From Euglena gracilis (taxonomy: Eukaryota; Euglenida; Euglenophyceae; Euglenales): a DNA stretch of 64,000 bases. The DNA lies in NCBI GenBank assembly GCA_039621445.1, contig CP154956.1, positions 61,372,844-61,436,843 on the forward strand, written 5' to 3'. Every line of letters starts with the position of its first letter. Within the stretch, counting starts at the first letter, position 1. A model generated the notes under the pieces. It did no database searches, was not told the origin of the DNA, and worked only from the letters and a program-made list of their open reading frames with translations. Positions 9,296 to 18,929 of this stretch are shown here, in pieces. Made by a program: the position numbers and the translations under genes.

Positions 9296-9819
9296 TCAGT
9301 CTGGCGTAAAAATGGGTACCCCAAAATTACGTCAGACCCGTGAATTCCGGACTCGTAACCCCAAATATTGGTGAAATGTTGTATTTGTGGGGGGTGTGAG
9401 TGATGCTTGGGAATGATGGGCAAGAGTATCTCGAGCACACATCGAGCGCACATGGGGGTGTTATCCGCGGTTGTAATTTTGATCGGTTTCTTGGCGCTTA
9501 CCAAGAGAGGCTTCGGTATCAACCCCAACCGAAAGAGCAGTGCAATGCGACAACCAGTGTCAATGAGAATTTTAACTTTGGTGGAGAAATTTTGAATGCG
9601 GATTTCCGCTTGGACGAGTAATTCCATTGGTGGTACGCAAACTGAAGGGTCTGGCGGAAATACGTTTGCATGCCAACTTTCCCATGAACCCTTTCCTACT
9701 TTGCTCAGCCTTCTGAGCGGAAATGCGGATTGGGGGGTAGGGGACCCGAAATAATTCCGGGTACCGACCGTGTAGGCGGATGGGCAGGGGGGGCAAGGTT
9801 GATCAGGTCTTACCTCCAT
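9205..9819 (-). CDS. retropepsin-like aspartic protease, element 2
   Basis: 204 codons. VKILIDTGCRIALLF carries the D-T-G active-site triad of a retroviral-type protease, preceded by a beta-strand-like segment (AEIRIQNFSTKVK). The end overlaps the linker ORF in another frame. It would cleave gag-pol. Confidence 0.7.
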   Translation of the reverse strand: MEVRPDQPCPPCPSAYTVGTRNYFGSPTPQSAFPLRRLSKVGKGSWESWHANVFPPDPSVCVPPMELLVQAEIRIQNFSTKVKILIDTGCRIALLFRLGLIPKPLLVSAKKPIKITTADNTPMCARCVLEILLPIIPKHHSHPPQIQHFTNIWGYESGIHGSDVILGYPFLRQTDWLWIATPTVCAQHPTFQCHPNHHHRWHPL

Positions 9820-9926
9820 CTGTTCATCAGCCCAGAGGTCCGTGCCCTTGGACCTCGGGCTCCCCTACTCCAAGTCCGAACCGGCCGCATAGCCGGCAAC
9901 GGACTTCTTGGTGGAATATATGGAAT

Positions 9927-11204
9927 TCAATGAGCGCACCGCCATTCGGGCCTCATTAAATTCCCTGTCCGAGGTCTCATCCCCCTCCCTGCCCGAAGCC
10001 GGGGTATCCTCCTCCAAACAAGAAATCTTGAAACCGACTTTTGCCGGTTGGAGGAGTTACCACGGTCCTCGCGGCGCTTACCGCGATTTCCGTAGCCAGG
10101 CCGGGGGGAACGAGATCTGGGACATTTGGATGAGTGGTGGTCCTTGGAACCGCAAAGTGAACAACGGGATTTGTGGCGGGATTCCGCATAACGGGGGGAA
10201 CGGTATTCCGTTCTTCCGTCAAACCGTCGTGGTGAACGGGTTTCCCGTCGACCATGATCGGTGTACCGGGGTTTCCCCGGTGACTCGCACGAAGAGGATG
10301 ATCCACTTCGCGAACGAGATCGTGAAGAATCGCGATTAAAATCCCGTTTTCGGGTAGGGGGACCAGGTGACCGACCGCGAGGAGGACGATTTTCCCGACC
10401 ATCACGCGATGGTGACTTGGGCCTACTACCGCTAAAGCGGTTCTCCGAAGAACGTGAAACTCCCGATTGACGTGAAAACGCCGAGGAACCCGATCCCCGT
10501 GAGGAGGTCGAGCCCCTTGGGCTTCCAATACGCTTTCGCGCATCGGGATTCGGGCATTCCCGAGACATGTGACCAGATTTGTTGCACAAAAAGCACAGTT
10601 TATCCGTGCCCCGGTCCGAAGAACGCTGATTCCGCGTTTTCGGTCCCGTGGTGGGTGATCTCGGTGACATGGGTGATTTCTGCAACGCATTGACCGCACC
10701 TGCAGGGATTCCCGCGGTGGGATGTGTTTGGAAAGCGGACTGTATTTGTCCCAAAACTTGTGTGAGCTTGAGTTGCTTTGACACATAATTCCAACGTTGG
10801 GCAAGAGTCATCTCATGCCTCGCCAACTCCTCGCGATGGATATCCTTCACGAGGGATGGTGTGAAATGCAACAAAACCGCATCCAATTGTTCGCGCATTT
10901 GCTTCTCGCTAAGTTCATCAACTTCGGAAGAAAGTGCTAAACATTTGGCATACCAAAGGTCAATGGATTTCCATTTGCGATCCGATGGTGCGCATTGTCG
11001 CCATTTCTTCTCCAGGGTAATCCTGGTTACCAGACTTGAGTTGGTTGAAGCGTATTGTTCAACCAGGTCATCGAATGATACGCCATTACGTATCACCAAA
11101 TTGCGTGAGCGTTCTCGCTCCTCCCTCGGTAGGCAATCGATGAATTCCATCTTGACTTCCTCAGGATTCGGGTCTTGGTTGGGTCCCTTTCCTTTAGTGC
11201 CCAT
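9927..11204 (-). CDS. gag with two CCHC zinc knuckles and Arg/Ser-rich region
   Basis: 425 codons. CFLCNKSGHMSRECP (near residue 204) and CSLCGSKDHHSSKCP (near 349) both fit C-x2-C-x4-H-x4-C, the nucleocapsid knuckle that binds RNA. Between them is a long Arg/Ser/Pro-rich stretch like RS domains. The N-terminal part is helical (capsid-like). A frame with KPQWDGDPTTWRQFF lies just upstream (about 11205-11290, minus), so the capsid start is shifted. The region further upstream is interrupted by a repeat-bearing insert. Confidence 0.8.
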   Translation of the reverse strand: MGTKGKGPNQDPNPEEVKMEFIDCLPREERERSRNLVIRNGVSFDDLVEQYASTNSSLVTRITLEKKWRQCAPSDRKWKSIDLWYAKCLALSSEVDELSEKQMREQLDAVLLHFTPSLVKDIHREELARHEMTLAQRWNYVSKQLKLTQVLGQIQSAFQTHPTAGIPAGAVNALQKSPMSPRSPTTGPKTRNQRSSDRGTDKLCFLCNKSGHMSRECPNPDARKRIGSPRGSTSSRGSGSSAFSRQSGVSRSSENRFSGSRPKSPSRDGRENRPPRGRSPGPPTRKRDFNRDSSRSRSRSGSSSSCESPGKPRYTDHGRRETRSPRRFDGRTEYRSPRYAESRHKSRCSLCGSKDHHSSKCPRSRSPRPGYGNRGKRREDRGNSSNRQKSVSRFLVWRRIPRLRAGRGMRPRTGNLMRPEWRCAH

Positions 11205-11436
11205 TAGTACTCCGAGTCCCGAAAAATTGTCTCCATGTGGTTGGATCCCCGTCCCATTGGGGTTTCACCTTGTTCGCGATTGCGATGGTGCCCTTGAAGT
11301 CTCTCTGAGTAACCCGCTGACCCTCGGTGGTATTCCATGGGTTTGGGTCTGGGTAATTCTTAACACCAAACGCGTTTCGCGGATTTTCCGCTCCATGTGT
11401 ACCCCGTGCAGGATTTCCCGCACAAAGAGTAGGGTG
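11205..11436 (-). pseudogene. capsid N-terminal remnant of element 2 gag
   Basis: The minus strand encodes a capsid-like start (KPQWDGDPTTWRQFF) in a frame different from the main gag ORF. Upstream the coding sense is lost at the 11437 repeat. I read this as gag interrupted by an insertion. Confidence 0.4.
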
Positions 11437-11765
11437 TGTGTGGCGGACAGCCTTTTTAAGATCAATCTCCAGAAATCTCTCAATTAGGCATTGCCAGAAA
11501 GAGAGGTTCAGACCAAAATCTTAATCTGGGAATTCTATGTTTCATTCTGTATTTCAGTGGCAGCCTATGGCAAACAGTGTATCAGTTTGCTTGGACTTGA
11601 TCAAGGGCATTGGCAAAGATCTGCAAGATTTTTTCCCCTGCTGTGCGAAAGATTTTGGAAACTCCAGTGATGCAGTGGGAATTTGCCACTGGAAAAGCCC
11701 AAGTTGGCAGAAGGAGACTGTCCAGCATTGCACATTACAGGTTGGCGTGGGCCAGAAGTTTGTCA
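11437..11765. repeat. LTR-like direct repeat, copy 1
   Basis: About 329 bp, nearly identical to 12392-12718 in the same orientation. Both copies begin around TGTGGCGGACAGCC and end GAAGTTTGTCA, so both have the TG...CA ends of LTRs. They are 626 bp apart and sit inside the gag region of element 2. They could be a small non-autonomous LTR element or a tandem duplication. Confidence 0.65.
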
Positions 11766-12391
11766 CCCCAATTCACGGCAGAGGGTTTTATCGGTTAACC
11801 CACAACCCATGGCAATGCCAACAACTGGGCTGTCCAAGGCACCAAATGACCACCATCTCCTTCTCCAGTACGTGCCTCACGGCTCATCTCGATGCTCCAC
11901 CGGTGCTCGATTCTGTTGTACGTGCCTCACGGCTCATCACCATCTCCATTTCAATGACAATGACATGCAATCTTCACAGACATCTGCAGCAATGTACAGT
12001 GCAAAGTACTGCCATCACCTGCAGCCACTGGTCCGCCAATGACAATGTAATGACAGTCCACCAGATCACAATCCGAGTGTCAATCCCCTTCGTGGCCCAA
12101 CAGGATCGTTTGTAGTGGACAAAGCTCATATCAGTTTGTGTGTGGTTGGGTCCTCAGCTCAGTGTGTTGTGACCGCCCTTGTCCAATGACACGATTTGGC
12201 ACTGATGTGATGCTGTCTGCTGGTGGTGTTCTGCGGCATAAAATGTCACGGTTTGATCGTTTTCTCCGTCTTCGTCTTCTGCGTGTTTCTGTCTCTTGTG
12301 CACGTACTGCGCGGGGCTCAGTGGCTCGTCTGTCCGCTGTGCTGCGAATGCTTGGGCAATTGCGCAGCAATTGTTCAGGAAGGGGGGTGTA
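11766..12391. other. interval between the LTR-like repeats, no gene seen
   Basis: No supported coding region. It contains two short copies of GTACGTGCCTCACGGCTCAT-type sequence (near 11869 and 11920). At 12137-12192 there is a segment whose inverted copy is at 12725-12780. Confidence 0.4.
12137..12192. repeat. inverted repeat arm (pairs with 12725-12780)
   Basis: The stretch containing GTGTTGTGACCGCCCTTGTC is found as its reverse complement at 12725-12780, on the other side of LTR-like copy 2. Copy 2 is therefore bracketed by inverted arms of about 55 bp. Confidence 0.6.
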
Positions 12392-12718
12392 TGTGGCGGA
12401 CAGCCTTTTTAAGATCAATCTCCAGAAATCTCTCAATTAGGCATTGCCAGAAAGAGAGGTTCAGACCAAAATCTTAATCTGGGAATTCTGTGTTTCATTC
12501 TGTATTTCAGTGGCAGCCTATGGCAAACAGTGTATCAGTTTGCTTGGACTTGATCAAGGGCATTGGCAAAGATCTTCAAGATTTGTTCCCCTGCTGTGCG
12601 AAAGATTTTGGAAACTCCAGTGATGCAGTGGGAATTTGCCAGTGGAAAAGCCCAAGTTGGCAGTAGGAGACTGTCCAGCATTGCACATTACAGGTTGGCG
12701 TGGGCCAGAAGTTTGTCA
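12392..12718. repeat. LTR-like direct repeat, copy 2
   Basis: Second copy of the 11437-11765 repeat, same orientation, with only scattered differences. TG...CA ends. Immediately beyond it the sequence returns to the coiled-coil ORF of element 2. Confidence 0.65.
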
Positions 12719-12727
12719 TTCCAAGTG

Positions 12728-13912
12728 TCATTGGACAAGGGCGGTCACAACACACTGAGCCGAGGACGCAACCACACAAGGGATGGCAGGATATTCCTGC
12801 GGGAACTGCGAAAAATGTGGTGAAATTCTCCCGGTGGGGCGGGTTTCCCGCCGAAAACCCGATGGGTGATCTGGTATTCCAGAACCCGTTGGTGGTTGGC
12901 AAAATCGCGAATGCGACACATGACCAATAGCAGGTGTGGGGTGTTGGCTCATTCCTCGTACAAGGTTGGAATGTTGAATTTCTTGGTGGAGACTCGAATT
13001 TTCGAGCGGTGGATCAAATTCCTCATCGGAAATGTGCTGTGAAAAGTGGTTGTGAGGTGTGGGCAAAAGCAAAGGTGGTACAATTCGCGTTTTCGCGGGT
13101 GGTTGTACCAAATTCGCGGTGGATGTAAGGATTCCTACTCCAGAAACGGCAATTTGAGAACGCGATTCCGGGACATTTGGAATACCAACCGCAGCGCTTA
13201 CCGCGGTGGGTGGTGGCATAACCGGTACCGGAGTGGACATTTTATCCAAACTCGCGGACAAGTCATGAACCGTTTCTTCCAAATGTTCCACCAACTGGAG
13301 TGAGCCGCAAATACGGTCAACCTCAGTCTCCAAATGCCTAATGCGTTTGCGGTAACGGGAAAAATCTTCCAAGTGTGGCAACTTTTCAGAAACCAAGTGT
13401 AAATCTTGGACAAGTTTTCCTTGGGACTCCTCCACTTTCCGGAGTTGACCCGCAAGCGCTTTAACCGCATTTGAGACAATTTGCAGTTGGTGGGGTGACT
13501 TGGTGGGGGTTTCCGCGGTGGTGCGCGAATTTTCCGCGGTTGGCTTTCCCAACAACACAGAAATTCGTCCATCCAACCGTGAAACCTCATCTTGCATGGA
13601 TCGGGCATTTCGATTCACAGATTCCTCAAGTTGAATCAAACTTGTGCAAAATGCTTGCAAGGTTTCCTTGTGGTCACCAAGCATTTTGTCATAAAATGAG
13701 CGAATGATGAGCGGATGATGATGAGCGGAAACGCGGAATGATTTCAAGTTTCTGCATGTGCAAGATGGTATGAGCCATCTTTTTGCCAAAGTGGAATCTT
13801 GTTCAACAATGCTACTGCAATTGCAGCAACAGTTACACGCGCAAAATGCCACCCCCAAAATGCCGGAAATCGGTAACTTTGTCGCGGTTGAGCATTTTGC
13901 CGCACTCACCAC
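12728..13912 (-). CDS. coiled-coil ORF upstream of gag, element 2
   Basis: 394 codons. The central part (residues about 85-250) is a long coiled coil (LIQLEESVNRNARSMQDEVS, VEESQGKLVQDLHLVSEKL, LVEHLEETVHDLSASLDKM). The C-terminal part is Pro/His/Ser-rich. It resembles the coiled-coil leader of element 1 in position and composition, not in sequence. It probably forms the N-terminus of gag; the junction to gag is broken by the repeat insert. Confidence 0.55.
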   Translation of the reverse strand: MVSAAKCSTATKLPISGILGVAFCACNCCCNCSSIVEQDSTLAKRWLIPSCTCRNLKSFRVSAHHHPLIIRSFYDKMLGDHKETLQAFCTSLIQLEESVNRNARSMQDEVSRLDGRISVLLGKPTAENSRTTAETPTKSPHQLQIVSNAVKALAGQLRKVEESQGKLVQDLHLVSEKLPHLEDFSRYRKRIRHLETEVDRICGSLQLVEHLEETVHDLSASLDKMSTPVPVMPPPTAVSAAVGIPNVPESRSQIAVSGVGILTSTANLVQPPAKTRIVPPLLLPTPHNHFSQHISDEEFDPPLENSSLHQEIQHSNLVRGMSQHPTPAIGHVSHSRFCQPPTGSGIPDHPSGFRRETRPTGRISPHFSQFPQEYPAIPCVVASSAQCVVTALVQ

Positions 13913-14120
13913 TTCTTTCCAAGAAGCCCAAGAACGGATTTTGCATTCAAAGGGTTGTCAACACCAAACTGGAATATTGCTGGAATTATTTGCAGGAAAT
14001 CGGCAAATATTGCCAACACAATTTCGAAAATGCGGGGAAAGACCTTCAGCATTTTCGAGAAAGTGTTGACAGTATTTTGCGCATCCAACTTCCACAAAAT
14101 TTCCAACAAATCAGTAATCA

Positions 14121-15080
14121 TCAAACTGCAAAACCTTGTTGAGCATGGTTGCGCATTCCGCAACACATAAGTTGACCGAGAATTCGGAAAACATCACCGG
14201 GGGTGAGGTTATCCCTCAAATCATCATCATAGTCCTCCACAATGGAAACGGCACCAGAGATTTCCGGCACCACCAGACGCATATCTGGATTCCATGGCAA
14301 AGCAGGGAAAACCGCAGTTTCCGCGGGTACCCCCCCCCCATATTGTCCCCCCCCATATTGTCCCTCGGCCCGGCCGACGGGGGGTTTTTTTGGCTCGGCC
14401 AATGAAATTTCCTTTGGTACCCCCATATTGTCCCCCCCCCATATTGTCCATTTGGGGTCCCAGTGGGAAGGTGGTTGGGACAATATGGGGGGGGGGGTAA
14501 TCCCGGCAATGCACGAAATGGTGTGGGGGGTGGTAATTGAGGGGGGGGGTTGGAAAAAACACGGTGTTTCCACCGAGTTGCAATCCAAAAGGCCCACCGG
14601 TGCTTCCACCGGGGATCTTTTGGGTGTGAACAGAGCAAAGGGCAAATACCCCTCACTTTGTTCATGGGTAACCAAGTGTAAAGGTAAACGGGGTTCATCC
14701 CCATTATCCTTGTGATCCAAATGGGCTTGGGCAAGGGGCTCATCCCCTCGCCGCATCAATGATGGGTGAACCGGGATGGAAGTAGGCATTTTGCCACCTA
14801 CATCCCGCACAATCAATGACAATGATGATGAAGAGGGTTCATTACCCCCTTGCAACAATAAAGGCGTTTCGCCTTGTGACAATGACAATTGATGCAATGT
14901 GTCTTCTTGTTGCTTGGGGGGTCGGGAATTGGAACTTGTTTCCATCGAACCGTTCCAATCCCCGCCATCTTCTTCAAGATTGCTCAATGAATTCATCAAC
15001 AAATCATAGTCAAATTTGTGGTTGGGGGTTGTGCTCTGCATCTTTGAGATGGGTAAAAAGGTAAAAACCCAAAAACTCAC
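14121..15080 (-). CDS. leader ORF of element 2 with in-frame hairpin insertion
   Basis: 319 codons, rich in Pro, Ser, acidic residues and His, with no recognised domain. Residues about 190-250 are encoded by a G/C-run hairpin (14327-14500) in which CATATTGTCC recurs and is also present inverted. It translates as repeats such as EGQYGGGQYGGG. The reading frame survives the insertion. It is the first long ORF after the primer-binding-site-like motifs, so it may be the N-terminal part of the gag precursor. Confidence 0.45.
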   Translation of the reverse strand: MSFWVFTFLPISKMQSTTPNHKFDYDLLMNSLSNLEEDGGDWNGSMETSSNSRPPKQQEDTLHQLSLSQGETPLLLQGGNEPSSSSLSLIVRDVGGKMPTSIPVHPSLMRRGDEPLAQAHLDHKDNGDEPRLPLHLVTHEQSEGYLPFALFTPKRSPVEAPVGLLDCNSVETPCFFQPPPSITTPHTISCIAGITPPPILSQPPSHWDPKWTIWGGDNMGVPKEISLAEPKKPPVGRAEGQYGGGQYGGGVPAETAVFPALPWNPDMRLVVPEISGAVSIVEDYDDDLRDNLTPGDVFRILGQLMCCGMRNHAQQGFAV

Positions 15081-15271
15081 TTAAATAAGCAGAGAAACAG
15101 GGACCAGAAAGGTTGTATCGGCGAATACCGAACAGAGCCTTCTGAGACCTGTATCCTTGCTTAAAGGTTGTCTAGGGGCCAGGAACAGTACTTTCACCGT
15201 GTTTCACGGCTCAGTACGATCCTCACCACCAGTCAACCGCAGAGATTCTCTGTGTAGGACCATAACCTAAT

Positions 15272-15281
15272 TCTGCTACCA
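15272..15281 (-). promoter_or_regulatory. primer-binding-site-like motif, second copy
   Basis: The minus strand reads TGGTAGCAGA, complementary to a tRNA 3' end in UCUGCUACCA, as in initiator tRNA-Met of many eukaryotes. It lies downstream of the copy at 15340-15349 in element 2's sense and may be a duplication. Confidence 0.4.
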
Positions 15282-15339
15282 AGTGTATTACCTGGTAGCC
15301 TTTCTTTCTGTATGTGTTTGTGTAGGCTCGTTACCTAAA

Positions 15340-15349
15340 TCTGCTACCA
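15340..15349 (-). promoter_or_regulatory. primer-binding-site-like motif of element 2
   Basis: The minus strand reads TGGTAGCAGA directly after ...GAACACT. This is the place where a 5' LTR should end and minus-strand DNA synthesis be primed, about 260 bases upstream of the first long ORF. The sequence above 15352 would then be LTR. Confidence 0.45.
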
Positions 15350-15352
15350 AGT

Positions 15353-17160
15353 GTTCGTCCAAGGCTTTCCCTTTTCCCCCTTTTGGGACTTTCTGAAAAA
15401 GCCTTTCGCTTTCGCCTTGGTGCGCAACCTACTTATGGTTGGGAAAAGTCTTTGGAGTGACAAAAAGTGGTTTCCCCCTTTTGTCCCCAATTCCCCAAGA
15501 GGCAAAGCACAAAACAAGGACTTCAGAAGTTTCCTCTGAAGTCAAGTTCAGTTGTTTCGAGGGTTTTTCCCTCAGAAAAAACCAATGGTACAACTTGTGA
15601 AGCTTGACAGTGAAGAATACCACCTGTGGGGGAAGCAGAGAAAAGTGCTGACGTGTCCAGGGGCAGATCCCAGAAGGGTCTGCCACGATCTTACCAACTG
15701 TGGTTTCCACAGTGGTGCGATCGTCACTGAACCCGCTCTGCAGATATCATACAGAGCTGGAACGTGCCTGGCAGGGGTGCCACAAGGGGGGGTCGGGGGG
15801 GGCGGCCGCCCCCCCCCCGAGATTTTGGGAAGAAAATTTTTTTTTCACTTCACAAAAATGTGTTGTGGTTATGAACCAAAGTTTTGTCCAAGTTTATTAG
15901 TGAAAAGGAAAATTATTGATTTTCACACCAGTTTTGCACAATCTCTGAAGGGAAACCCGCAACCGTCTGGGTGCCCTTCGGGCAGCATCACAAGGTTTGG
16001 GAGGGGGTTTGGGAGGGGGCATGAAATTTTCAAGACAAAAATGTTTTTTGTTTGACATAATGGCAGGCACCTGGGGAAGTTTCAAGAACCAACGGCATTC
16101 AAGGACCAACGGCAAATAGGCAAAATTTCCTTTATTAACAGCATTTTGGGAGATGACAAACATACGTGTCATGTTCCAAACGTGCCCAAGTTTGGTTTTA
16201 GGGGTTTGGCTTCTTTGGTGAACTTCACCAAAAGGCCATTTTTTGACCGAAAAAATCAAAAAATGTCATTTTTGCAACTTTTTATGAAATTTTATGTAAA
16301 GTCTCGGTGCTTTCGGCGCCGTGGTCCCCGCCCCCGGGCTCCCCCTAACTCTTGGACATCAGGCAGTTTTTGTTGCAAGAAGGAGCAATTCTTTGCACAA
16401 AAAAATTTACCGGCAAACCCCCAAAACGGTCCAAAAAAGTCCATTGATGAACTTCACCGGCCGAAGGTGCCCCTCCCCTCCTCACTGGTGAACTTCACCG
16501 GGGTTCCTCAGCCCCCCCCCCCCACCCTGTCCAACCTTCAAGGTGTTAGGGGGGATCAGGGGTGACCACAACGCTTTCCGTGCCGCGGTCCCCACCCCCG
16601 ATCTCCCCCTGACTCTTGGACAACACACAACTTTTGTTGCAAAAAAGCGGTGAGTGACGCCGGTTCCGTCGTGAACACGGCATCAGAGACGCCAGTTCTG
16701 CCCTTCACGCCTTTTCTGATATATATTTTAGGTGTATTTTAACATTTTGTTGGAAGGAAAACCATTACCGTCTAGCTGCCCTTCGGGCAGCACTGAAATT
16801 TAACATTTTAGCTCCCTTGTCCCCAGCCCACATTGGTCTTTGGGTTTGGGATAACTTTTTTAAAAAAATGGAGGGAAACCCTGCACGCACGACCCATCCC
16901 CAAGTCCGGCGCACCCACGCTCCCCAGGGGTCCAATCTTAAAAAGAATTTCATGTGACCATTTCACCCCTCTAAAGAGAAAAAATGGCCACCGTTTCGCT
17001 GCCCTGCGGGTGGCACGGAGTAAAAAAGTCACAAAAAAAGCTGTTTTCTGAAAAAGGCGACAGAAAAAATTGACGGCGTACCGCGCGAATCTCAGTAGGA
17101 TTTGGGGAGGGGCTTTGGGGAGGGGCTTAATTTTAATTTAAAAATTTTTTTAAATGTGAG
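15353..17160. other. probable LTR flank followed by repeats, no gene seen
   Basis: 15353 to about 15780 may be the LTR of element 2. Beyond it are a G/C-run hairpin (15786-15822) and TTC-loop hairpins (15974-15987, 16779-16795). Two diverged copies of an 80-bp sequence (16308-16390 and 16568-16650) share TCCCC, ACTCTTGGACA and a TTTTGTTGCAA block. No coding frame is convincing. Confidence 0.4.
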
Positions 17161-17162
17161 AA

Positions 17163-17770
17163 GTCTTGCAGCAGGGTGAGATTCAGCCACCCAGCAGCAC
17201 CGACATCGACACGCCCTGGGAGATCCTGCCCCAGGAGAAGCAGATATTCTGCCACCCAGCAGCACCGACATTTGTGACGTCGACATCGACAGCAAGATTG
17301 GTGGAACCATCTGTGAACAGATTGCTGAGACATTTTGGTCCATCATGGAGCCCAAGGTGCTGGAAACAATTGCAGCAGAGGTCGAGCCCACCGTGACTCC
17401 CACTGCACGTGTAACAAGCACTCCACACATGCTTCACATTGTGGTCTTCCAAGTTGTTTTGGCCAATGTTTTTTGCCTCTGCCAAATGCAAATGGTGCAG
17501 GAGGAAACAAACAACCAGCAGCATTTGACAGACATTGGACCAACAACCCCCAATCTATAGCAGGGTGAGGTTCAGCCACCCAGCCAGCAGCATTTCACAT
17601 TGGATTTGGCAACCATTGGGCCAACACACCCCGTGCACCACATCTTTGTAGTTGGCCCTGGGAGATCCAACCCCAGCCAGCAGCATTTTGTTTTAGCTTT
17701 GGCAAGCATTGGGCCACCAGCCCCCAAAGGTCAGCAGGGTGAGATTCAGCCACCCAGCATACAGTGCAGC
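17163..17770. repeat. irregular repeats around GTGAGATTCAGCCACCCAGC
   Basis: The block with AGGGTGAGATTCAGCCACCC occurs near 17172, 17562 (variant) and 17738. CACCCAGCAGCACCGACAT is repeated near 17208 and 17251. The phase is irregular and no stable frame runs through it. Confidence 0.5.
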
Positions 17771-17910
17771 AATGCCAACTATGCAACAAGCTGTGGCAGA
17801 TACAACCCATGTAGGGTAAGCCCAAAGAAAAAGTGGACAGGGGGCTTAATTTGCTTTTCAAATGGTGTGTTAATTTGCTTGAGTGTCAACCCTGTCACTT
17901 TGTCTCAGCC

Positions 17911-18069
17911 ATGAACACTTGCAGTCGATCCAGCTCTATCAGTGGAAAGAACAAAAGACACGAACTGTCCTGGATGATGATGATGATGACTACATCCTCC
18001 GACAGTTGCCTGATTCCCCTCCCAACCAGGAAGTGGATTTGTGCCTGCAAAGGCCCCCATCCAACTTAG
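17911..18069 (+). CDS. short ORF after a trans-splice-like acceptor, hypothetical
   Basis: 52 codons from an ATG two bases after CACTTTGTCTCAG, the same arrangement as at 31553. Ser/Met-rich (a run of five Met from ATGATG repeats), with no known domain. The +1 frame over the same bases encodes a run of Asp and stays open to 18131. It may be a decayed first exon. Confidence 0.25.
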   Translation: MNTCSRSSSISGKNKRHELSWMMMMMTTSSDSCLIPLPTRKWICACKGPHPT

Positions 18070-18158
18070 GCCTGCAAAGGCCTGTATTGTCGGGCCAGCA
18101 ATGCCCCCCCTTCACTTTGGTAATATTGTGAGGCCTGCAAAGGCCAAACTGTCTGTGC

Positions 18159-18929
18159 ATGCATCGTACACTCCTGCTTCTCTTCCTTTGTTTCCTGTCT
18201 ATGGTCCCTATTGAACATTCTTCCTGTTACTCCTTTGGCCAGATCAATACACTTCCTGCCAACAAAAGCCCCAGTCCTATTCATCCTCTGGCTGCTCAAC
18301 CACTGATAGCTGTGGATACTGATGCCATCTGTGAGGAAAGACATTCCGCTGGTTTGCCAGTGATTCCAGCGTCTACTCCACCCAAGAAGCTCAGGTTCGA
18401 CTCTGGCTGTCAGACCAGCACCCCACCTGCCAAGGAGTTCAAGGCCTCAAGCAGTCAAACCTTGATCTCCAAAGGTCCTGAGTGGGCTCCTTCACCAAGA
18501 CAACCATCTGGTGCTACAGGCTCATGCCCTAAGCCAGCCATCCAACAACAGTGCCAGGGTGCTACTGGCACATGCCCTATGCCAGCCATCCAACAAAACT
18601 GCCAGGGTGCTCAACCAGTACCACCTCCAGAACCTGCCATCGATGTGGACTCATGCCCAACCCCCTTCAGGGGTCCTTTACTACCTACTCAGTCCAAGTT
18701 GCCTTTGGGCCCAGGTTTCCCATGTGCACGTGGCCCATCGGGGGCTTTGGCCCCTTCTGTGTGGCACTGGAGAGTGGCGCGCCGGTGTCGGGGATCGCTA
18801 TCGAACTGGAGGGAGGTCGCCGAGGCACCTGCGCATGGTGGCTCGGTGTACAGTCAGGCCCATGTAAGCCCCCGTGGAAGCCATAGAAGCGCCTTGGGGC
18901 CATGGCCTCGGGACAAAGGCGATCCATGA
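18159..18929 (+). CDS. hypothetical Pro/Gln-rich ORF with signal-peptide-like start
   Basis: 256 codons. Residues 2-20 are hydrophobic (TLLLLFLCFLSM), a possible signal peptide. The middle has a short tandem repeat (GATGSCPKPAIQQQCQ, GATGTCPMPAIQQNCQ). The C-terminal 70 residues are GC-rich and may be chance frame. No family recognised. The short repeat GCCTGCAAAGGCC occurs three times just upstream (18046-18145). Confidence 0.3.
   Translation: MHRTLLLLFLCFLSMVPIEHSSCYSFGQINTLPANKSPSPIHPLAAQPLIAVDTDAICEERHSAGLPVIPASTPPKKLRFDSGCQTSTPPAKEFKASSSQTLISKGPEWAPSPRQPSGATGSCPKPAIQQQCQGATGTCPMPAIQQNCQGAQPVPPPEPAIDVDSCPTPFRGPLLPTQSKLPLGPGFPCARGPSGALAPSVWHWRVARRCRGSLSNWREVAEAPAHGGSVYSQAHVSPRGSHRSALGPWPRDKGDP

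Larger units (their letters stand above)
5871..15352 (-). mobile_element. Ty3/gypsy-like retrotransposon (element 2), 3'-truncated
   Basis: Minus-strand order: primer-binding-site-like motifs (15340-15349, 15272-15281), leader ORF, coiled-coil ORF, gag with two CCHC knuckles, protease, Cys-rich linker, HPPP-motif domain, reverse transcriptase, RNase H, integrase zinc-binding domain. Protease-RT-RNase H-integrase is the Ty3/gypsy order. Several frameshifts, a foreign insert in gag (about 11.4-12.7 kb) and loss of the integrase core make this copy non-autonomous. The 5' LTR would lie above 15352; its end was not determined. Confidence 0.8.
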
